Source of the DNA: Bordetella parapertussis
GTDB lineage: Bacteria; Pseudomonadota; Gammaproteobacteria; Burkholderiales; SG8-41
DNA length: 38,277 nucleotides
Direction: 5' to 3'
Assembly: GCA_945906935.1 (NCBI GenBank)
Contig: CAMDSO010000028.1
Location: forward strand, 1 to 38,277
Part shown: positions 18,587 through 26,086 of the stretch, in pieces
Numbering within the stretch: the first letter of the stretch is position 1
Layout: each line of letters opens with the position of its first letter
The notes under the pieces: model-generated
Database searches by the model: none
Told to the model about the DNA's origin: nothing
What the model saw: the letters and a program-made list of their open reading frames with translations, nothing else
Program-made: the position numbers and the translations under genes

Positions 18587-19420
18587 ATGACTCCCGACGA
18601 CTACTGCCAGCAGAAAACCGCACAGAGCGGCTCGAGCTTTTATTACAGCTTCCTGTTCCTGCCACCGCCGCGCCGTCGCGCCATCACCGCCTTCTACGCG
18701 TTCTGCCGTGAAGTCGATGATGTGGTCGACGAGTGCACCGACCTTGATGTCGCGCGCACCAAACTCGCCTGGTGGCGCACGGAGGTCGCGGCCCTCTACG
18801 AAGGCAAGGCCAAACATCCGGTCGCGCTCTCACTCGCCGCCCTGCTACCCGAGTTCAACATCGAACAGGCGAGGCTGCACGAGATCATCGACGGCATGGA
18901 GATGGATCTGACGCAGCATCGCTATGCGGATTTCAGCGCGCTGCAAAAGTATTGCTACCGCGTGGCCAGCGTGGTCGGTCTGGTTTCCGCCGAAATCTTC
19001 GGCCACAGCCATCCCGAGACGCTCAAATACGCCGAAAACCTCGGCATGGCGTTCCAGCTTACCAACATCATCCGCGATGTCGGTGAGGACGCGCGGCGCG
19101 ACCGCATCTATATACCGGTCGATGAACTGGCACGTTTCAACGTCACCGCCGCCGATATCATGCACGCGCGCCACAGCGAGGCCTTCGTGCAACTAATGCA
19201 GTTTCAGGTGGAACGCGCACTCAACTATTACCGCGATGCGATGAACTTTCTGCCGCAACAAGACCGTCGCGCGCAAAGACCCGGCCTCGTCATGGCGGCC
19301 ATTTACCGCACGCTACTCGAAGAAATCCGCGCCGACGGCATGCAGGTGTTGAATCAACGCACTTCGCTGACGCCGCTGCGCAAGCTGTGGATTGCGTGGC
19401 GTACCTGGATCAAGGGCTGA
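18587..19420 (+). CDS. hpnD: Presqualene diphosphate synthase HpnD
   Basis: HpnD condenses two farnesyl diphosphates to presqualene diphosphate, the first committed step to squalene. The motifs are DDVVDE (44-49) after FYAFCREV, and the second Asp motif in NIIRDVGEDARRDRIYIP (about 162-179). SGSSFYYSF near the N-terminus is typical of HpnD and plant phytoene/squalene synthases. The length of 277 residues is normal. The homologous but distinct hpnC lies immediately upstream, as is usual for this pair. A phytoene synthase role is possible on family grounds but is made unlikely by the hpnC and hpnE neighbours. Confidence 0.93.
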   Translation: MTPDDYCQQKTAQSGSSFYYSFLFLPPPRRRAITAFYAFCREVDDVVDECTDLDVARTKLAWWRTEVAALYEGKAKHPVALSLAALLPEFNIEQARLHEIIDGMEMDLTQHRYADFSALQKYCYRVASVVGLVSAEIFGHSHPETLKYAENLGMAFQLTNIIRDVGEDARRDRIYIPVDELARFNVTAADIMHARHSEAFVQLMQFQVERALNYYRDAMNFLPQQDRRAQRPGLVMAAIYRTLLEEIRADGMQVLNQRTSLTPLRKLWIAWRTWIKG

Positions 19421-19455
19421 GCGTCACCTCTTAAAACTTCACTGATGGAAATCGC

Positions 19456-20211
19456 ATGGATCTTCAACTCAACAACAAAACCGCTCTTGTCACCGGCGCC
19501 AGTCAGGGCATCGGCCGCGCCATCGCCAAAGCACTCGCCGCCGAAGGCGTACGGGTGTGCATTGCGGCACGGCGCCGTGAATTACTCGAAGAACTCGCCG
19601 GCGAAATCACCGCCGCCGGTGGTGCCGCGCCGGCTATCGTCGTCGTCGACATCATGCAGGACGGCGCACCGCAACACCTCGCTGAAGAAGCCAAACGCGC
19701 GCTCGGCGGCGTTAGCATATTAATCAACAGCGCCGGCGGCAGCCAGCCGGCGATTCCGTTCGACGCGCCCGAAAGCGACTGGGAACACGGCATGACGCTG
19801 AACTTCGTGCGTGTGCGCCAGCTCACGCACGCCGTGCTGCCGCAGATGGTCGCCGCGCACTGGGGCCGCGTCGTCAACATCAGCGGCAAGTCGGAACCCG
19901 AGCGTCTGCTCGCCGCGACCTCGGCCAAGGCGGCGATACACGCCTGGGCCAAGGGCTTGTCGCGCGAAGTCGGCAAACACGGCATCACCGTCAACTCGAT
20001 CCCGCCCGGGCGCATCATGAGCGAACAGATCCGGCGCAAATATTCGCTGGAATTCCGTGCCGAACAATCGGCGCGCGAAATCCCGGTCGGCCGCTACGGC
20101 GAGCCCGAAGAACTCGCCGCACTGGCGGTATTTTTATCGTCTCCATTGGCCGCCTATATCACCGGCACGGTAATGCCCGTGGACGGTGGACTGCGCCGCT
20201 ACGCGTTCTAG
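19456..20211 (+). CDS. Short-chain dehydrogenase/reductase family protein lacking the catalytic Tyr
   Basis: This is a classical-SDR-length protein (251 residues) with a Rossmann nucleotide-binding motif TGASQGIG (13-20), a structural NSAGG motif and the C-terminal ITGTVMPVDGGL typical of 3-oxoacyl-ACP-reductase-like members. In the active-site segment NISGKSEPERLLAATSAKAA the Lys is present (158), but the position four residues before it, normally the catalytic Tyr, is Ala154. The Ser-to-Lys spacing also looks shortened. It may be catalytically altered, or a member of a divergent SDR subgroup. It lies 35 bases after hpnD on the same strand and could be in the squalene operon, but no hopanoid role is established for it. 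Substrate is unknown. Confidence 0.88.
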   Translation: MDLQLNNKTALVTGASQGIGRAIAKALAAEGVRVCIAARRRELLEELAGEITAAGGAAPAIVVVDIMQDGAPQHLAEEAKRALGGVSILINSAGGSQPAIPFDAPESDWEHGMTLNFVRVRQLTHAVLPQMVAAHWGRVVNISGKSEPERLLAATSAKAAIHAWAKGLSREVGKHGITVNSIPPGRIMSEQIRRKYSLEFRAEQSAREIPVGRYGEPEELAALAVFLSSPLAAYITGTVMPVDGGLRRYAF

Positions 20212-20307
20212 CGCAGCCGCCGCGCCAAACATAATCGCTAACGTTTTCGTCCGGACCAGCCCCCCCCACTGCGACAGCACATCAAGACACTTCCACCCAA
20301 TCCAACC

Positions 20308-21423
20308 ATGCAAACAAAAATTCCCTGCGTGATCATGCGCGGCGGCACCTCGCGCGGGCCGTTTTTTCTGAGCCGTGATCTGCCCGCGGATATAGCCACA
20401 CGTGATGCAGTGTTGCTGGCCGCCATGGGTTCGCCACACGACTATCAAGTCGACGGCATTGGCGGCGGTATGACACTCACCAGCAAGGTCGCCATGATCG
20501 GTCCGTCCACGCGCGACGACGCCGACGTCGATTATTTGTTCGCCCAGGTCTCCGTGAAAGAAGCCATCGTCGACACCAAACCGAACTGCGGCAACATGCT
20601 GGTCGGTGTCGGTCCGTTTGCGATTGAAGCGGGCATCGTGGCGGCGGGGGACCCCGAAACAACGGTGCGCATCTACAATGTCAATACCGATTCCGTGGTC
20701 GAGGCCATCGTGCAAACCCCGGGCGGTCGCGTCACTTACGAAGGCGAGGCCAGAATCGACGGCGTGGCGGGCAGCGCAGCGCCCGTCGGCGTCAATTTCA
20801 CCAGTGCCATCGGCGCGGTCACTGGCAAGCTGCTACCAACGGGCCGGCCGCTCGACATCATCGACGGCATCGAAGTGAGCTGCGTCGATGTCGCCATGCC
20901 GATGATCCTGATGCGGGCATCTGACTTCGGCAAAACTGGCTACGAAAGCGTAGCCGAACTCGACGCCGACCGTGAACTCTTCAAGCGCATGGAAGCGATC
21001 CGCATCAAGGCCGGCGCGCTGATGGGCATGGGCGATGTGTCGAAAATGGTAGTGCCAAAAATCGGCCTGCTGGCCAAACCGCGCGCCGGCGGCACCATCA
21101 CCTCGCGCTACTTCGTGCCGGATGCCTGTCACGCCGCACACGCCGTCACCGGCACCGCCTGCGTCGCCGCGGCGTGCGCTATTCCGGGCACCGTCGCCTC
21201 TCAACTCGTGCAACTGCCACCGCCGCCGCAAGGCATGATCACGATTGAACATCCGTCGGGCACCATCGCGATTGATCTCGATGCAGATTTCCGCGACGGA
21301 CGTGAAATCATCCGCCGCGCCGCGCTGGTGCGCACCGCGCGCCGCGTCTTCGAAGGCGCCTGTCTGGTGCCCTCGAGCATCTGGGCCGGCCCGGGCACCA
21401 CGCCCGACACCAGCGCCGCCTGA
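20308..21423 (+). CDS. PrpF-family isomerase, likely 4-oxalomesaconate tautomerase (GalD-like)
   Basis: This is a member of the PrpF/GalD family of cofactor-free tautomerases with the diaminopimelate-epimerase fold. It strongly resembles GalD, which isomerises 4-oxalomesaconate in gallate/protocatechuate 4,5-cleavage pathways. Visible signatures are IPCVIMRGGTSRGPFFL at the N-terminus, GGGMTLTSKVA and NCGNMLVGVGPFA. Lys60 and Cys94 are 34 residues apart, the same spacing as the catalytic Lys73/Cys107 pair reported for PrpF, so the active site appears intact. The length (371) is close to GalD. It is inserted between the SDR gene and hpnE, an unexpected place. No other aromatic-degradation gene is in the window, so the substrate (oxalomesaconate, methylaconitate or another) is uncertain. 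Confidence 0.87.
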   Translation: MQTKIPCVIMRGGTSRGPFFLSRDLPADIATRDAVLLAAMGSPHDYQVDGIGGGMTLTSKVAMIGPSTRDDADVDYLFAQVSVKEAIVDTKPNCGNMLVGVGPFAIEAGIVAAGDPETTVRIYNVNTDSVVEAIVQTPGGRVTYEGEARIDGVAGSAAPVGVNFTSAIGAVTGKLLPTGRPLDIIDGIEVSCVDVAMPMILMRASDFGKTGYESVAELDADRELFKRMEAIRIKAGALMGMGDVSKMVVPKIGLLAKPRAGGTITSRYFVPDACHAAHAVTGTACVAAACAIPGTVASQLVQLPPPPQGMITIEHPSGTIAIDLDADFRDGREIIRRAALVRTARRVFEGACLVPSSIWAGPGTTPDTSAA

Positions 21424-22787
21424 ACGCCGCGCCGCGCGCCATCAACACCGCCACCACAAAGACGCCGCGTGTCGCCATCATCGGCGGCGGTTATGCAGGC
21501 ATGGCGGCAGCGGTCACGCTCGCCGGCCAACCAATAGACGTGACGGTTTTCGAAGCGGGCAAACAACTCGGCGGGCGGGCGCGCGGCGTCGAACACCGCG
21601 GCGTCATGCTCGACAACGGGCTGCACATACTAAGTGGCGCCTATCGCCAAACCCTGCGCCTGATTCGCACCGTTAATCCGCAACACGCCAGCGCACTGCT
21701 GCGCCTGCCGCTGGCCTGGCATATGCACGACGAATTTCATCTGACTGCACCGCGACTGCCGGCGCCACTGCATTTGCTCGCCGCCCTGATCCGCGCGCGC
21801 GGCGCCGGCCTCGCTGATCGACTGGCAATGCTGCGCTTTCTCGCCGCCCTCAAGCGCGATGGCTATCGACTCCCTGCAGACTGCAGCGTCGAGGCGTTGT
21901 TGCAGCAATACCGGCAAAGTGAATTCATGCAACGCGTGTTCTGGCGCCCGCTGTGTATCGCCGCACTCAATACGCCGCCCGCACAGGCCTCGGCGCAGAT
22001 TTTTCTCAACGTCCTGCGCGACACCATGAACGCCAGCCGCGCCGCCAGCGATCTGCTGTTGTCACGCGTCGACCTCGGCGCCCTCTTTCCCGAACCCGCA
22101 GCAGCCTATGTGCAAGAGCGTGGCGGCAGTGTCAAAACCGGCAGCCGTGTCACCAAACTATCAATCGAGGACGGCGGCTTCCGTCTCACCACCCTGCAGG
22201 GCGAGGCTATATTTAGCCACGTAATCTGTGCGCTGCCGCCTCATCAGGTCGGCGCTTTGATCGACCCGCTACCGGCATTATCCGGCGTGGCGCAGACGCT
22301 GGCCAGCTTTGACTACCAGCCGATTTACTCCGTCTGGCTGCAATACGCTGCTGCGGTGACTCTGCCTACCCCCATGCTGGGCTTTGCCGAGGGCCCGCTG
22401 CACTGGCTGTTCGATCGCGGCGCCTTATGCGGGCAACACGGTCTGCTCGGTGCCGTCATCTCGGCCGAAGGGGCGCACCAGCATCTGACACAAGAGGCAC
22501 TCGGTGCCCTGGCCCACGCCGAAATCGAACGCCGTCTGGGCCGCTTGCCAGCGTTGTCCTGGCTGCGGGTGATTGCGGAAAAACGCGCCACCTTCGCCTG
22601 CACCCCAGGCCTGCAGCGGCCGACTTGTGTCACACCCCTCGACAATTTTCAACTCGCCGGCGATTACACGGCGGGCGATTACCCGGCCACCATCGAAGCC
22701 GCGGTACGCAGCGGCATCGCCTGCGGCGAACACATCATCGCAACCACAGGGCAGGAACGGCAGCATCCCCACCGCACCACCCCATGA
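21420..22787 (+). CDS. hpnE: Hydroxysqualene dehydroxylase HpnE (FAD-dependent), non-standard start
   Basis: HpnE reduces hydroxysqualene to squalene using FAD, completing the HpnCDE route. The N-terminal dinucleotide-binding motif VAIIGGGYAGMAAA and VTVFEAGKQLGGRARG identify the amine-oxidase/desaturase-type flavoprotein. LDNGLHILSGAY and, near the end, FQLAGDYTAGDYPATIEAAVRSG are family hallmarks. The first ATG in frame (21501) lies inside the FAD motif and would delete GGGYAG, so it cannot be the real start. Upstream the frame has no ATG, GTG or TTG. The only near-cognate start is CTG at 21420, overlapping the TGA of the preceding gene, which would give 455 residues. A non-AUG start with translational coupling, or a sequence error, are the options. 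The product identity is firm; the start is not. Confidence 0.85.
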   Translation: MNAAPRAINTATTKTPRVAIIGGGYAGMAAAVTLAGQPIDVTVFEAGKQLGGRARGVEHRGVMLDNGLHILSGAYRQTLRLIRTVNPQHASALLRLPLAWHMHDEFHLTAPRLPAPLHLLAALIRARGAGLADRLAMLRFLAALKRDGYRLPADCSVEALLQQYRQSEFMQRVFWRPLCIAALNTPPAQASAQIFLNVLRDTMNASRAASDLLLSRVDLGALFPEPAAAYVQERGGSVKTGSRVTKLSIEDGGFRLTTLQGEAIFSHVICALPPHQVGALIDPLPALSGVAQTLASFDYQPIYSVWLQYAAAVTLPTPMLGFAEGPLHWLFDRGALCGQHGLLGAVISAEGAHQHLTQEALGALAHAEIERRLGRLPALSWLRVIAEKRATFACTPGLQRPTCVTPLDNFQLAGDYTAGDYPATIEAAVRSGIACGEHIIATTGQERQHPHRTTP

Positions 22788-22830
22788 TGCACATCATGCG
22801 TGGGCGTGCCGGCTGGTGCCGCTGCGGGTT

Positions 22831-22836
22831 TATAAT
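22831..22836 (+). promoter_or_regulatory. -10 box for the ETF-QO gene
   Basis: A perfect TATAAT lies 47 bases before the GTG start of the ETF-ubiquinone oxidoreductase gene. No good -35 hexamer is seen at 16-18 bp spacing. It suggests that this gene is transcribed separately from hpnE, which ends 43 bases earlier. Confidence 0.5.
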
Positions 22837-22883
22837 GCCGGGCTGGCATGGTTATCGGCATTGAACGAGACGAGGAGCAAGCG

Positions 22884-24533
22884 GTGTCTGAACGTGAATC
22901 GATGGAATATGACGTAGTGATCGTGGGCGCCGGCCCGGCAGGACTTGCGGCGGCGATCCGTCTTAAACAGCTCTCCGCAGCGCAGGGCCATGAGGTCAGC
23001 GTCTGTGTCATCGAAAAAGGTTCCGAGGTCGGCGCGCATATTCTGTCGGGCGCCGTAATGGACCCGCGTGCCATCACTGAACTGCTGCCGAACTGGCAGG
23101 AACTCGGCGCGCCGCTCAATGCGCCGGTGAGTGAAGACCGCTTCATGATCCTCACCGAAAAATCATCGTACCGTATCCCGACCTTCATGCTGCCGAAGTG
23201 TTTTCAAAACCACGGCAACTATGTCATCAGCCTGGGTAACGTGGTGCGCTGGCTCGGCCAGCAGGCGGAGGCCGCAGGTGTTGAAATATTCCCCGGCTTC
23301 GCCGCCGCCGAAGTGCTCTACAACGAAGACGGTTCGGTTAAGGGTGTGGCCACTGGCGACATGGGCATCGGCAAGGACGGCCAGCCCACCGACGCCCACC
23401 AGCAGGGCATGGAACTGCACGCCAAATACACCTTCTTCGCCGAGGGCTGCCGCGGTCATCTGGGCAAGCAGTTGCAGGAAAAATTCAATCTGCGTGAAGG
23501 TGTCGACCCGCAGCTCTACGGCATCGGCCTCAAGGAATTGTGGGAAATCAAAGCCGAGAAACACCAGATGGGTTTGGTGGTTCATACCGCCGGCTGGCCG
23601 CTCGATAGTTCGAGTTACGGCGGATCCTTCCTCTACCACATGGAAAACAATCTGGTCGCCGTCGGTTACGTCGTCGGTCTGGCCTACACCAATCCGCACC
23701 TGAGCCCCTACGAGGAATTCCAGCGCTATAAAACGCATCCGGACATCCGTGGCTTCTTTGAAGGCGGCAAGCGCATTTCGTATGGCGCGCGCGCCATTTC
23801 CGCCGGTGGCCTGCAGTCAGTGCCGAAACTGGTTTTCCCCGGCGGCTGCCTGATCGGCGACGACGCCGGTTTCCTCAATGCCTCGCGCATCAAGGGCAGT
23901 CATTGCGCCATCAAGTCCGGCATGATGGCCGCCGAGTCGGCCTTTGACGCACTCAAGGCCAGCCGCGGCAGCGACGAACTGGCGAGCTATCCGGAAGCGT
24001 TCCGTGCCAGCTGGCTCTACGATGAACTGCACCGCGCACGCAATTTCAAACCGTGGATGGCCAAGGGCCTTTATACTGGCACGCTGATGGTCGGCATCGA
24101 CCAGATCGTGTTCGGCGGCAAGGCCCCGTGGACTTTGCATCACCATCACGCCGATCACGAAACGTTGGTGGGCAAGACCGAGGCGCAACCGATTCAATAT
24201 CCGAAGCCCGACGGCACGCTGACGTTTGATCGCCTGTCCTCGGTGTTTTTATCGGGCACCAATCACGAGGAAAACCAGCCCGCACACCTGACACTGAAAG
24301 ATGCCTCGGTGCCGGTCAACGTCAACCTCGAACTCTATGACGCGCCCGAACAGCGCTACTGCCCGGCGGGCGTCTATGAAATCATGCGTGACGACGACGG
24401 CAGCAACCCGCGCCTGCAAATCAACGCGCAGAACTGCGTGCATTGCAAAACCTGCGACATCAAGGACGCCACGCAAAATATCGTGTGGGTGACGCCGGAA
24501 GGCGGCGGCGGCCCGAACTACTCCAACATGTAA
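22884..24533 (+). CDS. Electron-transfer flavoprotein-ubiquinone oxidoreductase
   Basis: ETF-QO passes electrons from reduced ETF, loaded by acyl-CoA dehydrogenases, to the membrane quinone pool. The N-terminal FAD motif is VVIVGAGPAGLAAAIRL. Central family motifs include SGAVMDPRAITELLPNW, YGIGLKELWE and PGGCLIGDDAGFLN. The C-terminal ferredoxin-like part has the four [4Fe-4S] ligands Cys493, Cys518, Cys521 and Cys524 (CPAGVYE, then NCVHCKTCDIKDATQNI). The GTG at 22884 is chosen because GAGGAG lies six bases upstream; the frame also has an ATG at 22848 without a ribosome site. The product is 549 residues, near the usual length. ETF itself (etfAB) is not in the window, but the facing beta-oxidation cluster gives the functional context. 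Confidence 0.95.
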   Translation: MSERESMEYDVVIVGAGPAGLAAAIRLKQLSAAQGHEVSVCVIEKGSEVGAHILSGAVMDPRAITELLPNWQELGAPLNAPVSEDRFMILTEKSSYRIPTFMLPKCFQNHGNYVISLGNVVRWLGQQAEAAGVEIFPGFAAAEVLYNEDGSVKGVATGDMGIGKDGQPTDAHQQGMELHAKYTFFAEGCRGHLGKQLQEKFNLREGVDPQLYGIGLKELWEIKAEKHQMGLVVHTAGWPLDSSSYGGSFLYHMENNLVAVGYVVGLAYTNPHLSPYEEFQRYKTHPDIRGFFEGGKRISYGARAISAGGLQSVPKLVFPGGCLIGDDAGFLNASRIKGSHCAIKSGMMAAESAFDALKASRGSDELASYPEAFRASWLYDELHRARNFKPWMAKGLYTGTLMVGIDQIVFGGKAPWTLHHHHADHETLVGKTEAQPIQYPKPDGTLTFDRLSSVFLSGTNHEENQPAHLTLKDASVPVNVNLELYDAPEQRYCPAGVYEIMRDDDGSNPRLQINAQNCVHCKTCDIKDATQNIVWVTPEGGGGPNYSNM

Positions 24534-24541
24534 GACCGGCG

Positions 24542-24571
24542 CTGTGCGGCCACGTTTGCGTGGTCGCACAG
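24542..24571. terminator. Hairpin between converging ETF-QO and thiolase genes
   Basis: An imperfect 13-bp inverted repeat (CTGTGCGGCCACG / CGTGGTCGCACAG, one G-T mismatch) with a TTTG loop begins 9 bases after the ETF-QO stop, in the 84-base convergent gap. It has no T run, so it is a probable but not canonical bidirectional terminator. Confidence 0.5.
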
Positions 24572-24617
24572 TAACGGCTTGCGACGCATCGTCATAGCAA
24601 GGTTCCGGCGTGCGGTT

Positions 24618-25814
24618 CTACAGCGATTCAAAAACGCCGGCCGCCCCCATGCCGGTGCCGATACACATCGTCACCATGCCATAGCGCTGCTTGCGCCGGC
24701 GTAACCCGTGCAGCAGCGTGGCGGTGCGCACCGCACCGGTCGCCCCCAGCGGATGGCCGAGCGCAATGGCGCCGCCAAGTGGATTAACCTTCGCCGCATC
24801 GAGATCAAGATCCTTGATCACCGCCAGCGACTGCGCGGCAAACGCCTCGTTCAATTCGATCCAATCAAGGTCGGCCATCTGCAGGCCGGTCTGGCGCAGC
24901 ACTTTGGGGATTGCCTTGACCGGCCCGATACCCATAATCTCAGGCGGCACACCAGCCACCGCATAACCGAGAAAGCGGCCGAGCGGATTCAGATTAAAGC
25001 GCTGCATGGCTTTCTCGCTCATCAGCACGACGACACCGGCACCATCCGACATTTGCGAACTGTTGCCGGCGGTCACCGAACCTCCAGCGGCAAACACCGG
25101 CTTGAGCCTGGCGAGCCCCTCCATCGAGGTATCGCGCCGCGGCCCTTCATCGGCAGCGGCGAGGCGACGCTTTTCGATGGTCACCCGCTGCACGAGGTCA
25201 GGCACCCGCTCGACCACTTCATACGGCGTGATCTCCGCGGCGAATTCACCTGCAGCCGCTGCCTGCAAGGCGCGCCGGTGGCTCTCAACGGCAAACTCAT
25301 CCTGCTGTTCGCGGCTGATGTTCCATTGCCGCGCCACGTTCTCGGCGGTGATACCCATGCCGTAGCCGATGGCGATATGGTCGTCGTTGAAAATGGCCGG
25401 ACTGAACGAGGGCTTATTGCCGCCCATCGGAATCACGCTCATGTTTTCGGTGCCGGCCGCAATCATGACGTCGGCCTCACCGAGACGGATACGATCGGCG
25501 GCCAGCGCTACCGCCTGCAGACCGGAGGAACAAAAACGGTTGATCGTCAAACCAGACACGATGTTGGGCAGACCGGCCAGCAACAAGGCAATGCGCGCCA
25601 CATTCATGCCCTGCTCGGCCTCCGGCATCGCGCAGCCGGTGATCACATCATCAATGGCGTGCGGGTCGAGGCCGGCGCACTGGGCAAGCGCCGCTTTCAA
25701 CACGTGCGCGAGCAAATCGTCAGGGCGCACGTTCTTGAACATGCCACGTGGCGCCTTGCCAACGGCGGATCGCGTGGCGGCAACGATATAAGCGTCTTGA
25801 ACTTGCTTGGACAT
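24618..25814 (-). CDS. Acetyl-CoA acyltransferase (thiolase, beta-oxidation type)
   Basis: Thiolase cleaves 3-ketoacyl-CoA with CoA, releasing acetyl-CoA, the last step of the beta-oxidation cycle. The nucleophilic Cys95 is in NRFCSSGLQA, His354 in GGAIALGHPLGATGA and the acid/base Cys384 in CIGTGMGAAG. The length is 398 residues. The ATG at 25814 has GGAG six bases upstream; a GTG one codon earlier is less well spaced. It follows the FadN-like gene on the same strand after a 272-base gap with tandem palindromic repeats, so it may have its own regulated promoter. The context favours a degradative thiolase (FadA/FadI type) over a biosynthetic one. Confidence 0.93.
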   Translation of the reverse strand: MSKQVQDAYIVAATRSAVGKAPRGMFKNVRPDDLLAHVLKAALAQCAGLDPHAIDDVITGCAMPEAEQGMNVARIALLLAGLPNIVSGLTINRFCSSGLQAVALAADRIRLGEADVMIAAGTENMSVIPMGGNKPSFSPAIFNDDHIAIGYGMGITAENVARQWNISREQQDEFAVESHRRALQAAAAGEFAAEITPYEVVERVPDLVQRVTIEKRRLAAADEGPRRDTSMEGLARLKPVFAAGGSVTAGNSSQMSDGAGVVVLMSEKAMQRFNLNPLGRFLGYAVAGVPPEIMGIGPVKAIPKVLRQTGLQMADLDWIELNEAFAAQSLAVIKDLDLDAAKVNPLGGAIALGHPLGATGAVRTATLLHGLRRRKQRYGMVTMCIGTGMGAAGVFESL

Positions 25815-25896
25815 CACGTACTCCTTTTTCGAGGCATAAAGAGCGAGGTGCGAGGGTTAAGACACGATGAGTAAGGCACAACACCGCGCCCGTGAC

Positions 25897-26050
25897 TTCT
25901 GCACAACGGCCGCTTTTTGCCGTAATCCTTTGTGCACAACGGCAGCTTTTGCCGTAATCCTTTGTGCACAACGGCCGCTTTTGCCGTAATCCTTTGTGCA
26001 CAACGGTCGCCTTTTGCGGTATCCCTTTGTGCACAACGGCCGCTTACTGC
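25897..26050. repeat. Five-copy tandem repeat with palindromic operator-like core
   Basis: A unit of 32-33 bp is repeated five times, the last copy diverging at its end. Each unit carries the palindrome TTGTGCACAA at 25930, 25962, 25994 and 26027; the first copy at 25897 has one change, TTCTGCACAA. Spacings are 33, 32, 32 and 33 bp, about three helical turns, so the sites would face the same side of the DNA. Each unit also holds a second small inverted repeat, clearest in the second copy (ACGGCA-GCTTT-TGCCGT). The array lies about 80-235 bases upstream of the thiolase start. Unit length and lack of unique spacers rule out CRISPR. It could be a cooperative regulator-binding array or a non-functional minisatellite. 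Confidence 0.85.
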
Positions 26051-26086
26051 CTTACTCCTGACAGCCCACACCTGCCACCTCACCAA

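Noticed and set aside
20134-20715. 193-codon minus-strand open frame covering the gap before the GalD-like gene
   Set aside because: No ribosome site, no domain, and mostly antisense to two well-supported genes.
22848-22883. ATG start at 22848 for ETF-QO
   Set aside because: It lacks a ribosome site and lies about 12 bases after the -10 box, whereas GTG at 22884 has GAGGAG at ideal spacing and family-like N-terminal length.
24708-25874. 388-codon plus-strand open frame opposite the thiolase gene
   Set aside because: It is a shadow of the thiolase coding strand with no recognisable motif; the thiolase has all active-site residues.
25897-26050. CRISPR array
   Set aside because: The whole 32-33 bp unit is repeated, so there are no unique spacers, and no cas genes are present.
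25720-26086. Minus-strand open frames over the tandem repeats that give a repeated His-Lys-Gly-Leu-Arg-Gln-Lys-like peptide
   Set aside because: The repeat unit is 32-33 bp, not a steady multiple of three, the frames change between copies, and they run into the thiolase start. The palindromes explain the conservation better.
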